DNA of 64,000 nt from an uncultured Lachnospiraceae bacterium (GTDB taxonomy: Bacteria > Bacillota > Clostridia > Lachnospirales > Lachnospiraceae), in contig CANPOY010000002.1 in the NCBI GenBank assembly GCA_947575805.1, forward strand, positions 1 through 64,000. The letters run 5' to 3'. The translations under genes and the position numbers were made by a program. Positions 1-9,908 of the stretch are shown here, piece by piece; within the stretch, counting starts at the first letter, position 1, and the number at the start of each line of letters is the position of its first letter. The notes beneath the pieces are model-generated. The model saw nothing but the letters and a program-made list of their open reading frames with translations, was not told the DNA's origin and searched no databases.

Positions 1-55
1 GGGTCTTTGCCCTATTGGAATCAAGATTTTGAACTTGTTTCGCAATTACCTACTA

Positions 56-580
56 TCATTCATGTTCATGTTCCTCCGTGCTTTCTACCGCCGGGCTCAC
101 GGAGTTTTCCCCCGGTTCTCCGGCTTCCGTCTCCTGCTGCCATTCCTCCAGATTCCCCAGCACAATATCCAGCATTCGGTGCAGCTCCGCAACTTCCCCG
201 GCATCCAGTCCCTGTGTCATACGCTGTTCCATCCTGTCCATCTGCTCTTCTATCCGGCGATGGTTCTGCATGGCTTCCTCCGTCATCAGGATCCGCTTCA
301 GTCTGGCATCCTTATCCAGAGCTTTCCTGACGATCAGCCCGTTCCGCTCCATGACCTGCAGCGTGTTGGTGGCCGTGGCCCCGGAAATACGGAATTCCTT
401 TTCAATATCCCGCTGATACACCGGCTGCTCCTGATGGTGATACAAATAGCCTAAAATACCGCCCTGCAGCTGTGACTGCGGCCCCTTTGAGGAAGGCGGT
501 ATGCTGCTGCAGATAATGGCCTTGATCTTGTTTTGTATGACCCGCAGAGTAAATCCAAGCCTTTTGTGATTCTGTTCCAT
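56..580 (-). CDS. MarR-family transcriptional regulator
   Basis: This is a 174-residue winged-helix repressor of the MarR type. The helix-turn-helix lies at about residues 60-95 (RDIEKEFRISGATATNTL, then a wing containing RKALDKDARLKR), flanked by helices used for dimerisation; the charged tail (SVSPAVESTEEHEHE) is extra. The ATG at 580 follows an AGAGGTGAG ribosome site. Two palindromes lie about 55-90 bases upstream over the promoter, so negative autoregulation is likely. It is the first gene of a transcript that continues past position 1, and the genes it controls (often an ABC or efflux transporter in this family) lie outside the window. The ligand is unknown. Confidence 0.9.
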   Translation of the reverse strand: MEQNHKRLGFTLRVIQNKIKAIICSSIPPSSKGPQSQLQGGILGYLYHHQEQPVYQRDIEKEFRISGATATNTLQVMERNGLIVRKALDKDARLKRILMTEEAMQNHRRIEEQMDRMEQRMTQGLDAGEVAELHRMLDIVLGNLEEWQQETEAGEPGENSVSPAVESTEEHEHE

Positions 581-632
581 ATCTCACCTCTTTTCTGCGT
601 CAAATAGCAGTTTTACCTCATACGCAAAAAAT

Positions 633-667
633 GTTAGCGTGCTAACTTTTATTGTTAGCACACTAAC
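633..667 (-). promoter_or_regulatory. tandem palindromic operator of the MarR gene
   Basis: Two palindromes, GTTAGCGTGCTAAC (633-646) and GTTAGCACACTAAC (654-667), sit with centres 21 bp apart, two helical turns. They follow a -35 TTGACA read on the minus strand at 689-694 and overlap the expected -10 region (TAATGT 666-671 at 17-bp spacing, or GATAAT 668-673 at 15). Occupation by the adjacent MarR protein would block RNA polymerase. Confidence 0.8.
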
Positions 668-742
668 ATTATCACCCTGAAATTTTTTTGTCAAGATATG
701 ATTTCTAAAACCTTTATGAAAAAAAGACGTTCCTCCCACACA

Positions 743-1930
743 TCAATTCCAGATCGGTTCAAAGCAGATATTCAGATCCACATTGGTGCTGATCCCCGGG
801 ATCTTCCCTTTGTCGGAATACTGCCAGATCTTATACTCATAAGGATAAAACATCTGGTCGCTGTATGAGGCATACCACTTGTCATAATCCTCCAGCGCAG
901 CTATATCTATCATCAGCGCCCCCATCTGCGTGTTGTGATAAATCATGGGGGTATAGCCGGCATTCTCTATGGTCTGGCAGAAGAGCTGGGTCAGATGAGT
1001 CCTCTCCTCCACGGATATATTGTTCATGCGGCCGTCTGCACTGGTCCGCTCCACATCATACACCACCGGGCAATCCAGCTGATAAGGGGCGATCTTATTC
1101 AGCACCAGGCTGGCCTCCGCCAGGACTTCCTCATCATTGATTGCCTGGCTGAAAATGTACACTCCCACCTTGATTCCCGCCGCCTTGGCCCCCTGGATAT
1201 TGGCGTCAAACTTCGTGTCCTCCATGAGATTGCCTTCCTTGCCGTATCCCCGGTATCCCAGGCGGATAATGGCAAATTCCACCCCGTCCTGGGCCACCAG
1301 GTTCCAGTCGATGTCCCCCTGATGGCTGGACACGTCGATTCCCTTGTGGGAGGTCACCTGTCCGTCGGTAAGGTACTGGTACTCACCGTTCTCCAGAATC
1401 TGCAGATTTGCCACATCCAGCTGATTCAGCTTCAGGCTTTTGTTGACGGGTACAAAATGGAATCTCCCGTCGCTGACCACCACAATGTCGTCAGGGTAAT
1501 AAGGGCGCAGCGTCTCCACTGTAGTTGTGCCCGCCGAAAGGGATTCCTTGATTCCGTTCAGCACTCTGACGGCTTCCTCATCCTGGGCCCTGGCTACCGC
1601 TTCCGCCACCTCCTGGTCCAGCTCCGCCTGGGAATAGACCACCGAACCCGACATCACACCGACGGCATCCTGCTCTGTGTCCAATCCTTCTCCTTCGCCC
1701 TTCACTCCGTCCGGAGAATCCGCCGGGCCGGCGGTATCCTTTCCGGCGGAAAGCTTCTCGTACAGCGCCATGCCGCCGTACATGGCTCCCGACAGCAGCA
1801 CCATGCAGCCCAGCATCCCCAGGACGCATTTAATGGTTGAATTCCTGCGCCTGTTCCTCCGTGCCCTCCTTAGCTTTTCTTCTCTTTCTTCCCGATCCTG
1901 CATTTCGTCTATATCCATAAGTACCCCCAT
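743..1930 (-). CDS. membrane-anchored GH25 lysozyme (muramidase)
   Basis: This is a 395-residue protein that should cleave the MurNAc-GlcNAc bond of peptidoglycan. A basic N-terminus (RRARRNRRR) precedes one membrane segment at about 32-56, so the protein is probably anchored with its catalytic part outside. A linker of about 140 residues leads to the GH25 domain from about 197 to the end. Catalytic acids are visible as GIDVS (D199) and the D-x-E pair in YDVER (D292, E294). It lies 88 bases downstream of sigF on the same strand, which suggests but does not prove a role in sporulation or wall turnover. An ATG four codons in (MDIDEM) is an equally good start. Confidence 0.88.
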   Translation of the reverse strand: MGVLMDIDEMQDREEREEKLRRARRNRRRNSTIKCVLGMLGCMVLLSGAMYGGMALYEKLSAGKDTAGPADSPDGVKGEGEGLDTEQDAVGVMSGSVVYSQAELDQEVAEAVARAQDEEAVRVLNGIKESLSAGTTTVETLRPYYPDDIVVVSDGRFHFVPVNKSLKLNQLDVANLQILENGEYQYLTDGQVTSHKGIDVSSHQGDIDWNLVAQDGVEFAIIRLGYRGYGKEGNLMEDTKFDANIQGAKAAGIKVGVYIFSQAINDEEVLAEASLVLNKIAPYQLDCPVVYDVERTSADGRMNNISVEERTHLTQLFCQTIENAGYTPMIYHNTQMGALMIDIAALEDYDKWYASYSDQMFYPYEYKIWQYSDKGKIPGISTNVDLNICFEPIWN

Positions 1931-2018
1931 ATCGTTTTTTCTCTTGTATCTATTATATTACTCGAATTTGCCCGTTAGGAAAAGCGGAAAAATTTACATT
2001 TAACAAAAAATTAAATAA

Positions 2019-2786
2019 TCATCCTCCCGCCCGCTCCCGCAGCCGCAGCAATATTTTCTTTTCCAGCCTGCTGACCTGTACCTGGCTGATCCCCAGCGCC
2101 GCGGCCACCTCCACCTGAGTCTTGTCCTGAAAATACCGCATGGAAATCAGCTTTCTTTCAGAGGGTTCCAGGGTACCGAGCAACTGATCCAGCAACATGT
2201 GGTTCAGCAGCTTCTCCTTTTCCGTGTCCTCGTTTCCGAAGCTGCCTGCCATACTGCTTCCCACACTGCCGCTGCTGCCCCGCACCACCTTGTCCACCAG
2301 ATAAACCTCGCTGCCGTCGTCCTGGTACACCGCATTGTAAATGGACTCCACCTCAATGGAGGCTTCCATAGCCACCACGACGTCCTCCATGGAGAGGCCG
2401 GTGGCTTCCGTGATCTCCTTCAGCGTAGGCTCCCTGCCCTCTGCAGCCTGCAGCTTCTGTCTTGCCAGCTTTACCTTCAGGCCGTTCTCCTTGATAGTCC
2501 TGGATACCTTTACCGGTCCGTCATCCCTTAGGAATCTCTTGATCTCCCCGGTGATCATTGGCACCGCATAGGTGGAAAACTGCAGTCCCAGCCGCAGGTC
2601 AAACTTATCAATGGCCTTCATCAGACCGATGGTGCCGATCTGGAACAGGTCCTCGGGATCATATCCCCTTCCTGTAAAACGCCTTACAATGTGGTGAACC
2701 AGCCCCAGATTTTTTTCTATCAGTACCTCTCTCGCGTCCTTTTCTCCTGCCTGTGACCTTGCAATCAGTACTGACGTCTCTTCCAT
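2019..2786 (-). CDS. sigF: RNA polymerase sporulation sigma factor SigF
   Basis: This 255-residue sigma-70-family factor is the first forespore-specific sigma of spore formers. Region 2 contains DLFQIGTIGLMKAIDKFD and FSTYAVPMITGEIKRFLRDD; region 4 contains the helix-turn-helix TQVEVAAALGISQVQVSRLEKK near the C-terminus. It starts 3 bases after the spoIIAB stop, the third gene of the classic spoIIA operon. SpoIIAB should hold it inactive until dephosphorylated SpoIIAA releases it. Region 3 carries a glycine/serine-rich stretch (RGSSGSVGSSMAGSFGNED) that looks like an extra flexible loop. Confidence 0.96.
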   Translation of the reverse strand: MEETSVLIARSQAGEKDAREVLIEKNLGLVHHIVRRFTGRGYDPEDLFQIGTIGLMKAIDKFDLRLGLQFSTYAVPMITGEIKRFLRDDGPVKVSRTIKENGLKVKLARQKLQAAEGREPTLKEITEATGLSMEDVVVAMEASIEVESIYNAVYQDDGSEVYLVDKVVRGSSGSVGSSMAGSFGNEDTEKEKLLNHMLLDQLLGTLEPSERKLISMRYFQDKTQVEVAAALGISQVQVSRLEKKILLRLRERAGG

Positions 2787-2789
2787 GTA

Positions 2790-3284
2790 TCAGTCCTCTC
2801 TGTCTATCCAGTCGCCGACACCTATTTTTTTCTTCATCCGCACCGTGGTTCCTTTCCCCGGTTCGCTCTCCACCTCCAGGTCATCCATGAACGCCTCCAT
2901 AAAGGCAAACCCCATGCCGGACCGCTCCAGCTCCGGCTTCGTGGTATACAACGGCTCCATGGCCCGTTCCAGGTCTTCAATACCCTTACCCTCGTCCCTG
3001 ACCAGGATATGTAGCATGTCCCCTTCCAGAAGACAGTGCACCCGCACCTTGCCCGGATTGATACGGGATCTGTCTGCAGGCTGTCCTTTGGCACCTCCGT
3101 AGCCGTACAGATTCTCATATCCGTGAATAATAGAATTTGTCACCGCCTCGGAAACTGCGGTCTTTATATCCGCCAGCTCCTCCAGCGTAGGGTTTGCACC
3201 TGCCACAAACGCCGAGACTGCCACCCGGGCAAATCCCTCGTTATCGGAAATCGCATCAAACAAAAGCTCCATCTCGTTTTTCAT
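2790..3284 (-). CDS. spoIIAB: anti-sigma F factor SpoIIAB (serine kinase)
   Basis: This 164-residue GHKL-fold protein binds and silences SigF and phosphorylates SpoIIAA. The N box is [12 protein letters not shown] (about 46-57), and the ATP-lid motifs are [12 protein letters not shown] and [11 protein letters not shown]. It is slightly longer than typical SpoIIAB proteins (about 145 residues), with a longer C-terminal tail. Its ATG overlaps the spoIIAA stop in an ATGA junction, which implies translational coupling, and sigF follows after 3 bases. Confidence 0.96.
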   Translation of the reverse strand: MKNEMELLFDAISDNEGFARVAVSAFVAGANPTLEELADIKTAVSEAVTNSIIHGYENLYGYGGAKGQPADRSRINPGKVRVHCLLEGDMLHILVRDEGKGIEDLERAMEPLYTTKPELERSGMGFAFMEAFMDDLEVESEPGKGTTVRMKKKIGVGDWIDRED

Positions 3285-3604
3285 GATTCGAGTACCTCCA
3301 CAATTCTTTCTAATCCGGATATGCTCAGGATTCTCCTGATCTGCCTGTCTGCATGAATGATATAGACCCGCCCGCCGAAGCAGGCTATTTTCCGCTGTCT
3401 TCCCATAATGATCCCAATGCCGGAGGAATCCATAAACCTTGTATTTTCAAAATCAAAGACCACATTGCACACATTTTCCCTACACAGCAGCCTGTCCGCA
3501 TTTTCGCAGATAAAACCCGCCCTGTGATGGTCCACCTCCTCCGGCAGCCTTATCATCAGACAGTTGTCAATCACCTGAAAATCTTCCGTCGTAATCTGCT
3601 CCAT
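3281..3604 (-). CDS. spoIIAA: anti-anti-sigma factor SpoIIAA
   Basis: This is a 107-residue STAS-domain protein. The phosphorylation loop MDSSGIG is at 58-64, with S60 matching the serine that SpoIIAB phosphorylates and SpoIIE dephosphorylates. Unphosphorylated SpoIIAA displaces SigF from SpoIIAB. It is the first gene of the operon. Only about 28 bases separate its start from the terminator hairpin of the upstream gene, so its promoter (SigH-type in relatives) must overlap that hairpin or the end of the TPR gene; I could not place it confidently. Confidence 0.96.
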   Translation of the reverse strand: MEQITTEDFQVIDNCLMIRLPEEVDHHRAGFICENADRLLCRENVCNVVFDFENTRFMDSSGIGIIMGRQRKIACFGGRVYIIHADRQIRRILSISGLERIVEVLES

Positions 3605-3632
3605 ATCCCTCTCCCTTCCGCTTTTTTTGCAT

Positions 3633-3670
3633 AAGAAAAGAACCCGCAGTGTCCTACAGGTTCTTTTCTT
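3633..3670 (-). terminator. terminator hairpin between TPR gene and spoIIAA
   Basis: A perfect 12-bp inverted repeat (3633-3644 with 3659-3670, 14-base loop) lies 22 bases after the stop of the TPR gene. The right arm read on the minus strand ends in GGTTCTTTTCTT, a T-rich tail typical of an intrinsic terminator. It insulates the sporulation operon from the valS-folC transcript. Confidence 0.75.
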
Positions 3671-3692
3671 TAGTATTTTTCGCCTTCACTCC

Positions 3693-5108
3693 CTATTCCA
3701 CCGTTGCGCCCAGATCCTTCAGCCTCGCTCTGGTATCGCTGACCCGATTGCAGTTCGGGAAAAGCTCCAGCACCTTCTGATAAGTCTCTATGGCCTCCTC
3801 CAGGTTGCCGTTTGCATGATAAGCACGGGCCAGGAAATAAAGGGCGTCCGTATGCGTCTCATCATAATACACGGCCTTTTCAAAAGACCCGATGGCCGCC
3901 GGATATTCCTCATGTCTGAAATATTCAGATGCCTCACTGTAATAGCTCTGCGCCAGTTCCGGACCGATCACGCCCCGCAGGGTCTGATACAGCTTCCGAA
4001 AGCCTTCCGATTCCTCGTCCGGATCCGCGACCTGGGCAATGCTCTCCAACTCCGCGGCAGTCGCCATGTTGTCCTGGTTTACCAGATAATCGGCGGCCAC
4101 GGTCAGCAGGCTGTCATAAATTTCCAGCGTGCCGCCTGCCCCCACAAAGCCGTCTACCCTCGCCTCCAGTTCCTCGATCCGGCCGTTCAGCTTGCCGGCC
4201 TCACTCTCCAGCTCCTGGATGCGCGCGGCCCTTACGTCGGACTCGTTGCTGATCTTTCTGATCTCCTCCTGCATCTGCTGCTTCGTGTTGGACTGCGCCG
4301 CAGGCACCAGGAGAAAATATGTGACCGCAAGCCCGATCACCAGGCCGATTCCCAGATTTATCAGGGTAGAAACGCCGCTTCTCTTCGGCTCCCTCACATT
4401 CAGCGGCTGGATAATCATCTCATTGTCGCTGACATAGCGCACGGTCTCGTCCTTTTTACGCTTGCCGCCGGCCTGCTTCACCGTCTCATCCGGCACCAGC
4501 ATCAGCTCTACTTCCTTCATATAACGAAGGGTCTTGGTGTTGTTCCTGTCGATGTCTATGCACTTGCGAAGCTCGCGCTCCGCCCGCTCCCACTGCTCAC
4601 TGTCCATGTACAGCAAGGCCAGCAGCTGGTGGGCACGAATAAAGCGCGGATTCAGGGAGAGTACTTTCTTAAGCTGTATCACAGCCAGATCCTTACTGTC
4701 CTGCTGGCAGTAAACCAGCGCCTGATTGTATTTCTTAATGGTCTGGTTAATGGAATCCAGTCTGCCGGAATTGGATTGCAGCCGGTCAATATAATCGTCG
4801 GCAATATTTTTATCCGGGCGCAGATTCTTACTGATCACCCATTCGCTTAAAGCCGCTACCACCTCGCCCATTTCGAAATACACAAGTCCCAGCAAATTCC
4901 TGGCGTCAATATTATTTTTATTAAACTTCAAGCTTTGCCGCAAGCTGGTAACTGCACCGGTCAAATCTCTGATCTCAGCCTTTTCCAGGCCATCATTAAA
5001 ATACATATTGGATACGAACATGATTTTCTTATATAAATACACATCCGTTCCGCAGGCAGTGCAAAAATCATGCTCCGACAGCTGACATCCGCAGTTATAG
5101 CAAAACAT
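3693..5108 (-). CDS. zinc-ribbon, single-pass membrane TPR protein
   Basis: This is a 471-residue protein of unknown function. The N-terminus is a zinc ribbon (CYNCGCQLSEHDFCTACG, two CxxC pairs in the first 20 residues). TPR-like helices span about 30-210, one membrane segment lies at about 250-275 (LINLGIGLVIGLAVTYFLLV), then a coiled coil at about 280-315 and two or three TPR units at the C-terminus (YYDETHTDALYFLARAYHANGNLEEAIETY). There is no signal peptide, so the zinc-ribbon half is probably cytoplasmic and the C-terminal TPRs outside. It begins one base after the stop of a 50-residue ORF, at the end of the valS-folC operon, and is followed by a terminator. A scaffold or assembly role is plausible but not shown. 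Confidence 0.8.
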   Translation of the reverse strand: MFCYNCGCQLSEHDFCTACGTDVYLYKKIMFVSNMYFNDGLEKAEIRDLTGAVTSLRQSLKFNKNNIDARNLLGLVYFEMGEVVAALSEWVISKNLRPDKNIADDYIDRLQSNSGRLDSINQTIKKYNQALVYCQQDSKDLAVIQLKKVLSLNPRFIRAHQLLALLYMDSEQWERAERELRKCIDIDRNNTKTLRYMKEVELMLVPDETVKQAGGKRKKDETVRYVSDNEMIIQPLNVREPKRSGVSTLINLGIGLVIGLAVTYFLLVPAAQSNTKQQMQEEIRKISNESDVRAARIQELESEAGKLNGRIEELEARVDGFVGAGGTLEIYDSLLTVAADYLVNQDNMATAAELESIAQVADPDEESEGFRKLYQTLRGVIGPELAQSYYSEASEYFRHEEYPAAIGSFEKAVYYDETHTDALYFLARAYHANGNLEEAIETYQKVLELFPNCNRVSDTRARLKDLGATVE

Positions 5109-5109
5109 G

Positions 5110-5262
5110 TCACACCTCTTCCGATTCTTCCTCGGATTCCTTTATCATTTTTACAAGTAGATCCGCCATATCCGTCAAATCCTGATTATAGATGGCGTCC
5201 TCTGCATCTTCCACTTCAAGACTGGGATGAAACTTCTTCAGCTCTTCCTCAAAATTTATCAT
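5110..5262 (-). CDS. 50-residue acidic protein between folC and TPR gene
   Basis: This short ORF starts [19 protein letters not shown] and ends KESEEESEEV. Its ATG lies inside the last 14 bases of folC and its TGA ends one base before the ATG of the TPR gene, so it is embedded in the operon by overlap on one side and near-contact on the other. An AAAGGAGCTTTTAGAAT site precedes the ATG. It is strongly acidic with a predicted amphipathic helix and no known domain. The tight packing argues it is translated; the function is unknown and it may be a partner of the TPR protein. Confidence 0.7.
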   Translation of the reverse strand: MINFEEELKKFHPSLEVEDAEDAIYNQDLTDMADLLVKMIKESEEESEEV

Positions 5263-6625
5263 ATTCTAAAAGCTCCTTTATCTCGCCTGCCAGATACAGG
5301 CTGCCCGCGATATACACGCGTTCATTCTGTCTCCGGCTATGTAACAGCTCACGAAAGGCTTCGGACACACTGTCATACATCTGACATCTGTATTCCGGAT
5401 ATTGCTCAAAAAGCCGCTTCAGCGTCTCAAGGGAAACCGCCCTTCCCGTCTGCATACGTGCCGCAGCCACCCGGTCGAACAACCCTGATCCCACCAGCTC
5501 CTCCGCCATGCTTTCATAATCTTTATCCTTCACCACGCTGAACAACAGAGCCCTGGGGCCGGCATGTCCGTCCCCAGCCACGGTCTCCAGAAAGACCCGA
5601 ATCCCGTCCTCGTTGTGAGCGCCGTCCACGTAAACCTCAGGCAGTACCTCTTCCATACGGCCCGCCCAGAAGCAATCGCCAATCCCCTGCCGGATCTGCG
5701 GTTCCCGAATCGTTCTGCCGCCATCCAGTACCTCCAGCGCCCGTACCGCCAGAGCGGCGTTTTCCATTTGATACGAAGCGATGGTGTGCAAAGTAAGGCT
5801 AATATAATTATAATACTCAGTGCGCACGGAAAAATCAATGCTTTTATTTACAAATCCATGAAAACGATAGTCTTTTTTCGACACAGAATACGCCGTAACG
5901 CCAAGTTCCGCCGCTTTCCGCCTAAATACTTCCCTGACGGAAGCGCCGGTATCCCAGTAGACTGCGGTTGCCTCCGGGTGCATAATGCAGGCCTTCTCTT
6001 CCGCAATTTTTTCCACGGTATCCCCTAAATACTCCACATGATCCAGACTGATATGGGTAATCACTGCCAGTTCCTTCTTCGATACGGAATTGGTTGCGTC
6101 CAGCCTTCCCCCCAGCCCGGTCTCCAGAATACAGAAATCCGGGTTCTTTTCCGGAAAAAGCACCATTGCCATAAAAAAGAGATATTCAAAATAGGAAGGA
6201 TGGTAAAAGGACCGGCAGGCCTGCGCATCGGATGCAGACTGCGGGCAGGCCTCCGCATCCGCAGGCTCCGGAAATTCCAGCAGGTCGTACACCCGCAGAA
6301 AGCCCCGCAGGAATTCTTCCCTGGAAATCATCTCCCCGTCCACCATAAACCTCTCCCGTATGTCCACAAGGTGGGGCGAGGTAAACAGGGCCACCCTGTA
6401 CCCCGCCGCCCTTAAAACAGCGTTCATATAGGCGCAGACCGAGCCCTTGCCGTTGGTACCTGCCACATGGAGGATCCGCATCCGCCTGTCAGGATCCCCC
6501 AGCCTGTGCAGAAAGGCTTTGGTATCCTCCATGGTGTTCTTGGAGGTAAAGCGAGGAATATTATTGATATAGTCCTGCGCCTCTTCAAAAGAGGTGATGG
6601 GGGTCTTCAGCATCATGGTCCTCAT
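5249..6625 (-). CDS. folC: bifunctional folylpolyglutamate/dihydrofolate synthase
   Basis: This 458-residue Mur-ligase-fold enzyme adds glutamate to tetrahydrofolates (and pteroate in bifunctional members) with ATP. The P-loop is AGTNGKGS at 55-62, followed by [11 protein letters not shown] (folate-binding loop); the central motif is [14 protein letters not shown] and the C-terminal domain contains [12 protein letters not shown]. The start overlaps the valS stop in an ATGA junction. An in-frame ATG five codons later ([12 protein letters not shown]) is a possible alternative start. valS-folC coupling is common in Firmicutes. Confidence 0.95.
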   Translation of the reverse strand: MRTMMLKTPITSFEEAQDYINNIPRFTSKNTMEDTKAFLHRLGDPDRRMRILHVAGTNGKGSVCAYMNAVLRAAGYRVALFTSPHLVDIRERFMVDGEMISREEFLRGFLRVYDLLEFPEPADAEACPQSASDAQACRSFYHPSYFEYLFFMAMVLFPEKNPDFCILETGLGGRLDATNSVSKKELAVITHISLDHVEYLGDTVEKIAEEKACIMHPEATAVYWDTGASVREVFRRKAAELGVTAYSVSKKDYRFHGFVNKSIDFSVRTEYYNYISLTLHTIASYQMENAALAVRALEVLDGGRTIREPQIRQGIGDCFWAGRMEEVLPEVYVDGAHNEDGIRVFLETVAGDGHAGPRALLFSVVKDKDYESMAEELVGSGLFDRVAAARMQTGRAVSLETLKRLFEQYPEYRCQMYDSVSEAFRELLHSRRQNERVYIAGSLYLAGEIKELLEYDKF

Positions 6626-9315
6626 TTCAGCTGCTCCAGCCTGGTCTCCACCTGTTCCATCATCCGGGTATATTTTGTCAGCTTTTCCTTTTCCTCCGCA
6701 ATCTTGGATTCCGGGGCCTTGGAGAGAAACCTTTCGTTGGAAAGCATACCGTTCACCCGGGCAAGCTCCCCTTCCAGCCGCTTCTTTTCCTTTTTCAGCC
6801 GCTCCACCTCCTGGGCAATGTCCACCAGCTCGGCAAAAGGGATATACAGGGTGGCGCCGGGAATCACCACGCTTACCGCGTCCTGGGCAATTCCAGCCTT
6901 ATCCTTCTGCATCATAACGTCACTGGCGTAAGCCAAAGAAGCAAAGAACAGCTTCCCTTCCGTAAAGGCGGACAGAATCCCGTCGTCTCCGCTGACCACG
7001 TATACTGCGGCCTTGCGGGAAGGGGCCACGTTCATTTCATTTCTTATATTGCGGATACCTCTGACAGCCTCTTTGATAATCTCAATATCCTTCTCTTCTT
7101 TCCCGAATGCCCGGTCTTCCCTGTACTTCGGCCAGGCGCTGATCATGATGGACTCCTCTCCGGCCAATGTGCTCTCCCCGGAAGCGCCTTCCATGTCGCG
7201 CAGCGTGCAGTAAATTTCCTCGGTAATAAAGGGCATATAAGGATGCAGCAGCTTCAGGGCGTCAATCAGTACGGTCTTTAAGGTCCACAGCGCAGCATTC
7301 TGGCTCACGGTATCGTCGGAATCATACAGGCGGGGCTTTACCATCTCGATGTACCAGTCACAGAATTCATCCCAGATAAAGTCATATACCTTCTGAACGG
7401 CAATCCCCAGCTCAAAACTCTCCATATTATCCGTCACTTCCCTGATCAGGGTATTTAATCTGGAAAGTATCCACTTGTCCGCCGGCTGCAGCCGGGCAGC
7501 TCCCGGCTCCGTCACTTCCTTGCCCTCCATGTTCATCATAATGAAACGGGACGCATTCCATACCTTGTTTGCAAAGTTGCGGCTGTTCTCCACCCTTTCG
7601 TAATAAAAGCGCATATCGTTTCCGGGTGCGTTTCCGGTAATCATTGTCAACCGCAGGGCATCCGCCCCGTATTGGTCAATAACCTCCAGAGGGTCGATGC
7701 CGTTGCCCAGGGATTTGCTCATCTTACGTCCCTGGCCGTCCCGCACCAGCCCGTGGAACAGCACGGTCTTAAAGGGTTTTTCGCCCATATGCTCATAACC
7801 GGAAAAGATCATACGGATAACCCAGAAGAAAACAATGTCATAGCCTGTCACCAGCACATCCGTAGGGTAAAAATATTTCAGATCCTCGGTCTGCTCCGGC
7901 CAGCCCAAAGTTTCAAAGGGCCACAGGGCGGAGGAGAACCAGGTATCCAGGGTATCAGGATCCTGAGTCAGATGTTCATGGCCGCATTTGGGGCATTTTT
8001 CCGGCATTTCCCCTGCCACGGTCACCTCGCCGCACTTGTCGCAGTAGTAAGCGGGGATCCTGTGGCCCCACCAGAGCTGCCTGCTGATACACCAGTCCCT
8101 GATATTGTCCGTCCAATTAAAATAGGTCTTCTCCATACGCTGGGGAATCAATTTGATCTCACCTTTCTTCACGGCCTCCACCGCAGGTTGAATCAGTTCA
8201 TCCATCTTTACGAACCACTGCTCCTTTACCAGTGGCTCAACGGTGGTCTTACAGCGGTCATGGGTGCCTACATTATGGGAATAGTCTTCAATCTTCACCA
8301 GCAGGCCCTGCTTTGCCAGCTCATCCACAATGGCCTTCCTGGCCTCATAGCGGTCCATGCCTTCAAATCTGCCGCCGCCGGCATTGATGGTGGCGTTATC
8401 ATTCATAATGTTGACAATGGGCAGGTCATGGCGCTTGCCCACCTCAAAGTCATTAGGGTCATGAGCAGGAGTGATTTTCACCACGCCGGTACCGAACTCC
8501 CTGTCCACATAAGTGTCCGTGACAACGGGGATCACCCGGTTGACAATGGGCAGCAGCACGCTCTTACCGATCAGATGGGCATAGCGCTCATCCTCGGGAT
8601 GGATGGCTACAGCCGTATCTCCCAGCATGGTTTCGGGGCGGGTGGTGGCAAAGGTCAGGAATTCCGTTTCGCTGGGCTTCCCGTCCTCGCCGATCACGGG
8701 ATATTTGATATGCCACAGATGTCCCGCCTGTTCCTCATATATTACCTCCGCGTCGGAAATGGAGGTATTACATACCGGGCACCAGTTGATAATCCGGGCG
8801 CCTTTATAAATATAACCTTTCTCGTGCATTTTAACGAAGGCATCCGTAACGGCCCTGTTGCAGCCCTCGTCCATGGTAAAACGCTCCCTGTCCCAATCGC
8901 AGGAGGAACCCATCTTCTTGAGCTGGGAAATAATCCGTCCCCCGTACTCCTTCTTCCAGGCCCAGGCCCGCTCCAGGAATTTCTCCCGGCCCAGCTCGTG
9001 CTTGTCGATACCCTCTTCCTTCAGCTTCTCGGTTATTTTCACCTCCGTGGCGATGGAAGCATGGTCGGTGCCCGGCTGCCAGAGGACATTATAGCCCTGC
9101 ATCCTTTTAAAGCGGATTAAAATATCCTGCATGGTATTATCCATGGCATGGCCCATATGCAGCTGTCCCGTAATGTTTGGCGGCGGAATTACAATGGTAA
9201 AGGGTGTCCTGCTGTGATCCACCTCGGCGTGAAAATATTTCTTTTCCAGCCATTTCTCATACAGTCTGTCCTCAATTCCCTTGGGGTCATAGGTTTTTGC
9301 AAGCTCTCTGCTCAT
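6622..9315 (-). CDS. valS: valyl-tRNA synthetase
   Basis: This 897-residue class I aminoacyl-tRNA synthetase charges tRNA-Val. HMGH, the HIGH motif, is at 53-56 ([14 protein letters not shown]), KMSKS is near 530 ([12 protein letters not shown]), a zinc-knuckle-like segment [22 protein letters not shown] lies near 420, an editing CP1 domain precedes it, and a C-terminal coiled coil ([21 protein letters not shown]) is typical of bacterial ValRS. Full length. Expression should be governed by the T-box leader directly upstream. Confidence 0.98.
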   Translation of the reverse strand: MSRELAKTYDPKGIEDRLYEKWLEKKYFHAEVDHSRTPFTIVIPPPNITGQLHMGHAMDNTMQDILIRFKRMQGYNVLWQPGTDHASIATEVKITEKLKEEGIDKHELGREKFLERAWAWKKEYGGRIISQLKKMGSSCDWDRERFTMDEGCNRAVTDAFVKMHEKGYIYKGARIINWCPVCNTSISDAEVIYEEQAGHLWHIKYPVIGEDGKPSETEFLTFATTRPETMLGDTAVAIHPEDERYAHLIGKSVLLPIVNRVIPVVTDTYVDREFGTGVVKITPAHDPNDFEVGKRHDLPIVNIMNDNATINAGGGRFEGMDRYEARKAIVDELAKQGLLVKIEDYSHNVGTHDRCKTTVEPLVKEQWFVKMDELIQPAVEAVKKGEIKLIPQRMEKTYFNWTDNIRDWCISRQLWWGHRIPAYYCDKCGEVTVAGEMPEKCPKCGHEHLTQDPDTLDTWFSSALWPFETLGWPEQTEDLKYFYPTDVLVTGYDIVFFWVIRMIFSGYEHMGEKPFKTVLFHGLVRDGQGRKMSKSLGNGIDPLEVIDQYGADALRLTMITGNAPGNDMRFYYERVENSRNFANKVWNASRFIMMNMEGKEVTEPGAARLQPADKWILSRLNTLIREVTDNMESFELGIAVQKVYDFIWDEFCDWYIEMVKPRLYDSDDTVSQNAALWTLKTVLIDALKLLHPYMPFITEEIYCTLRDMEGASGESTLAGEESIMISAWPKYREDRAFGKEEKDIEIIKEAVRGIRNIRNEMNVAPSRKAAVYVVSGDDGILSAFTEGKLFFASLAYASDVMMQKDKAGIAQDAVSVVIPGATLYIPFAELVDIAQEVERLKKEKKRLEGELARVNGMLSNERFLSKAPESKIAEEKEKLTKYTRMMEQVETRLEQLK

Positions 9316-9373
9316 ACTATCTGCTCCTCTCTTTCATTGCTTCGCACTGCTCCTGACTCGTACAGGCAGACGC

Positions 9374-9735
9374 AAAAAAGCCCTCTGCCGACTTTCGTCA
9401 GCAAAGGGCGCATGGGCGCGGTACCACCTTTGTTCACAATGACCTCACAGCCATTGCCTCAGCGACTTCCGATAAAGTCCTATCCGGTAACGGAGATAAC
9501 CCGTGAGAACCTACTTTCGTATCAGTCTGTTCAGACCTCCGACATGTTCAGCGCTCCGGCTCGGAAGCTACCTTCCACACTCCTTCCTTCAGGCGGCCTT
9601 TCAGCGTCCGAACCCGAATTGCCCATCCCCGGGACAAGTAAGTCCTGCAGGGGATTCCCTTCGCATCACGGACAGCCGCTCTCTCTGTTAAGGGGCATTG
9701 TGTACTCCTCTTCGTCACAGCCTTTGTAATTTATA
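9374..9735 (-). promoter_or_regulatory. T-box leader of valS
   Basis: The 5' leader read on the minus strand contains the T-box core AAAGGTGGTACCGCG (around 9417-9431), where GGTGGTACC pairs with the uncharged tRNA acceptor end. An intrinsic terminator follows: stem GCCCTTTGCTGAC/GTCGGCAGAGGGC, then six T (9374-9409). The region upstream to about 9735 folds as Stem I and has AGTA and GAGAGAG motifs. The T-box family binds uncharged cognate tRNA to prevent termination, so valine starvation should raise valS-folC transcription. I did not identify the specifier codon with certainty; a GUN codon is expected. Confidence 0.92.
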
Positions 9736-9739
9736 TGAA

Positions 9740-9768
9740 AATATAATCCATTCTGCTCTGTTTGTCAA
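9740..9768 (-). promoter_or_regulatory. sigma-A promoter of valS operon
   Basis: On the minus strand TTGACA (9763-9768), a 17-bp spacer and TATATT (9740-9745) form a near-consensus promoter. Transcription would start near 9733, just upstream of the T-box Stem I. Confidence 0.85.
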
Positions 9769-9908
9769 GTCCGCATTTTCGATGGAATTTCACGGCAGCC
9801 TCATCCGAAAACATGACATACATCTGTCCTGATTCCTGTGGTACACTAGTTTAGAAAGAAACAACATGATCCGGTTTATGCCGGCAGCACGGAGGAAGGG
9901 GAGGAAAT

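Noticed and set aside
3627-4850. 407-codon plus-strand ORF opposite the TPR gene
   Set aside because: Shadow frame of a supported gene; composition is arginine/leucine/histidine rich without recognisable domains.
7672-9120. 482-codon plus-strand ORF opposite valS
   Set aside because: It is a mirror of the GC-rich valS frame; no ribosome site, no domain, and valS is certain.
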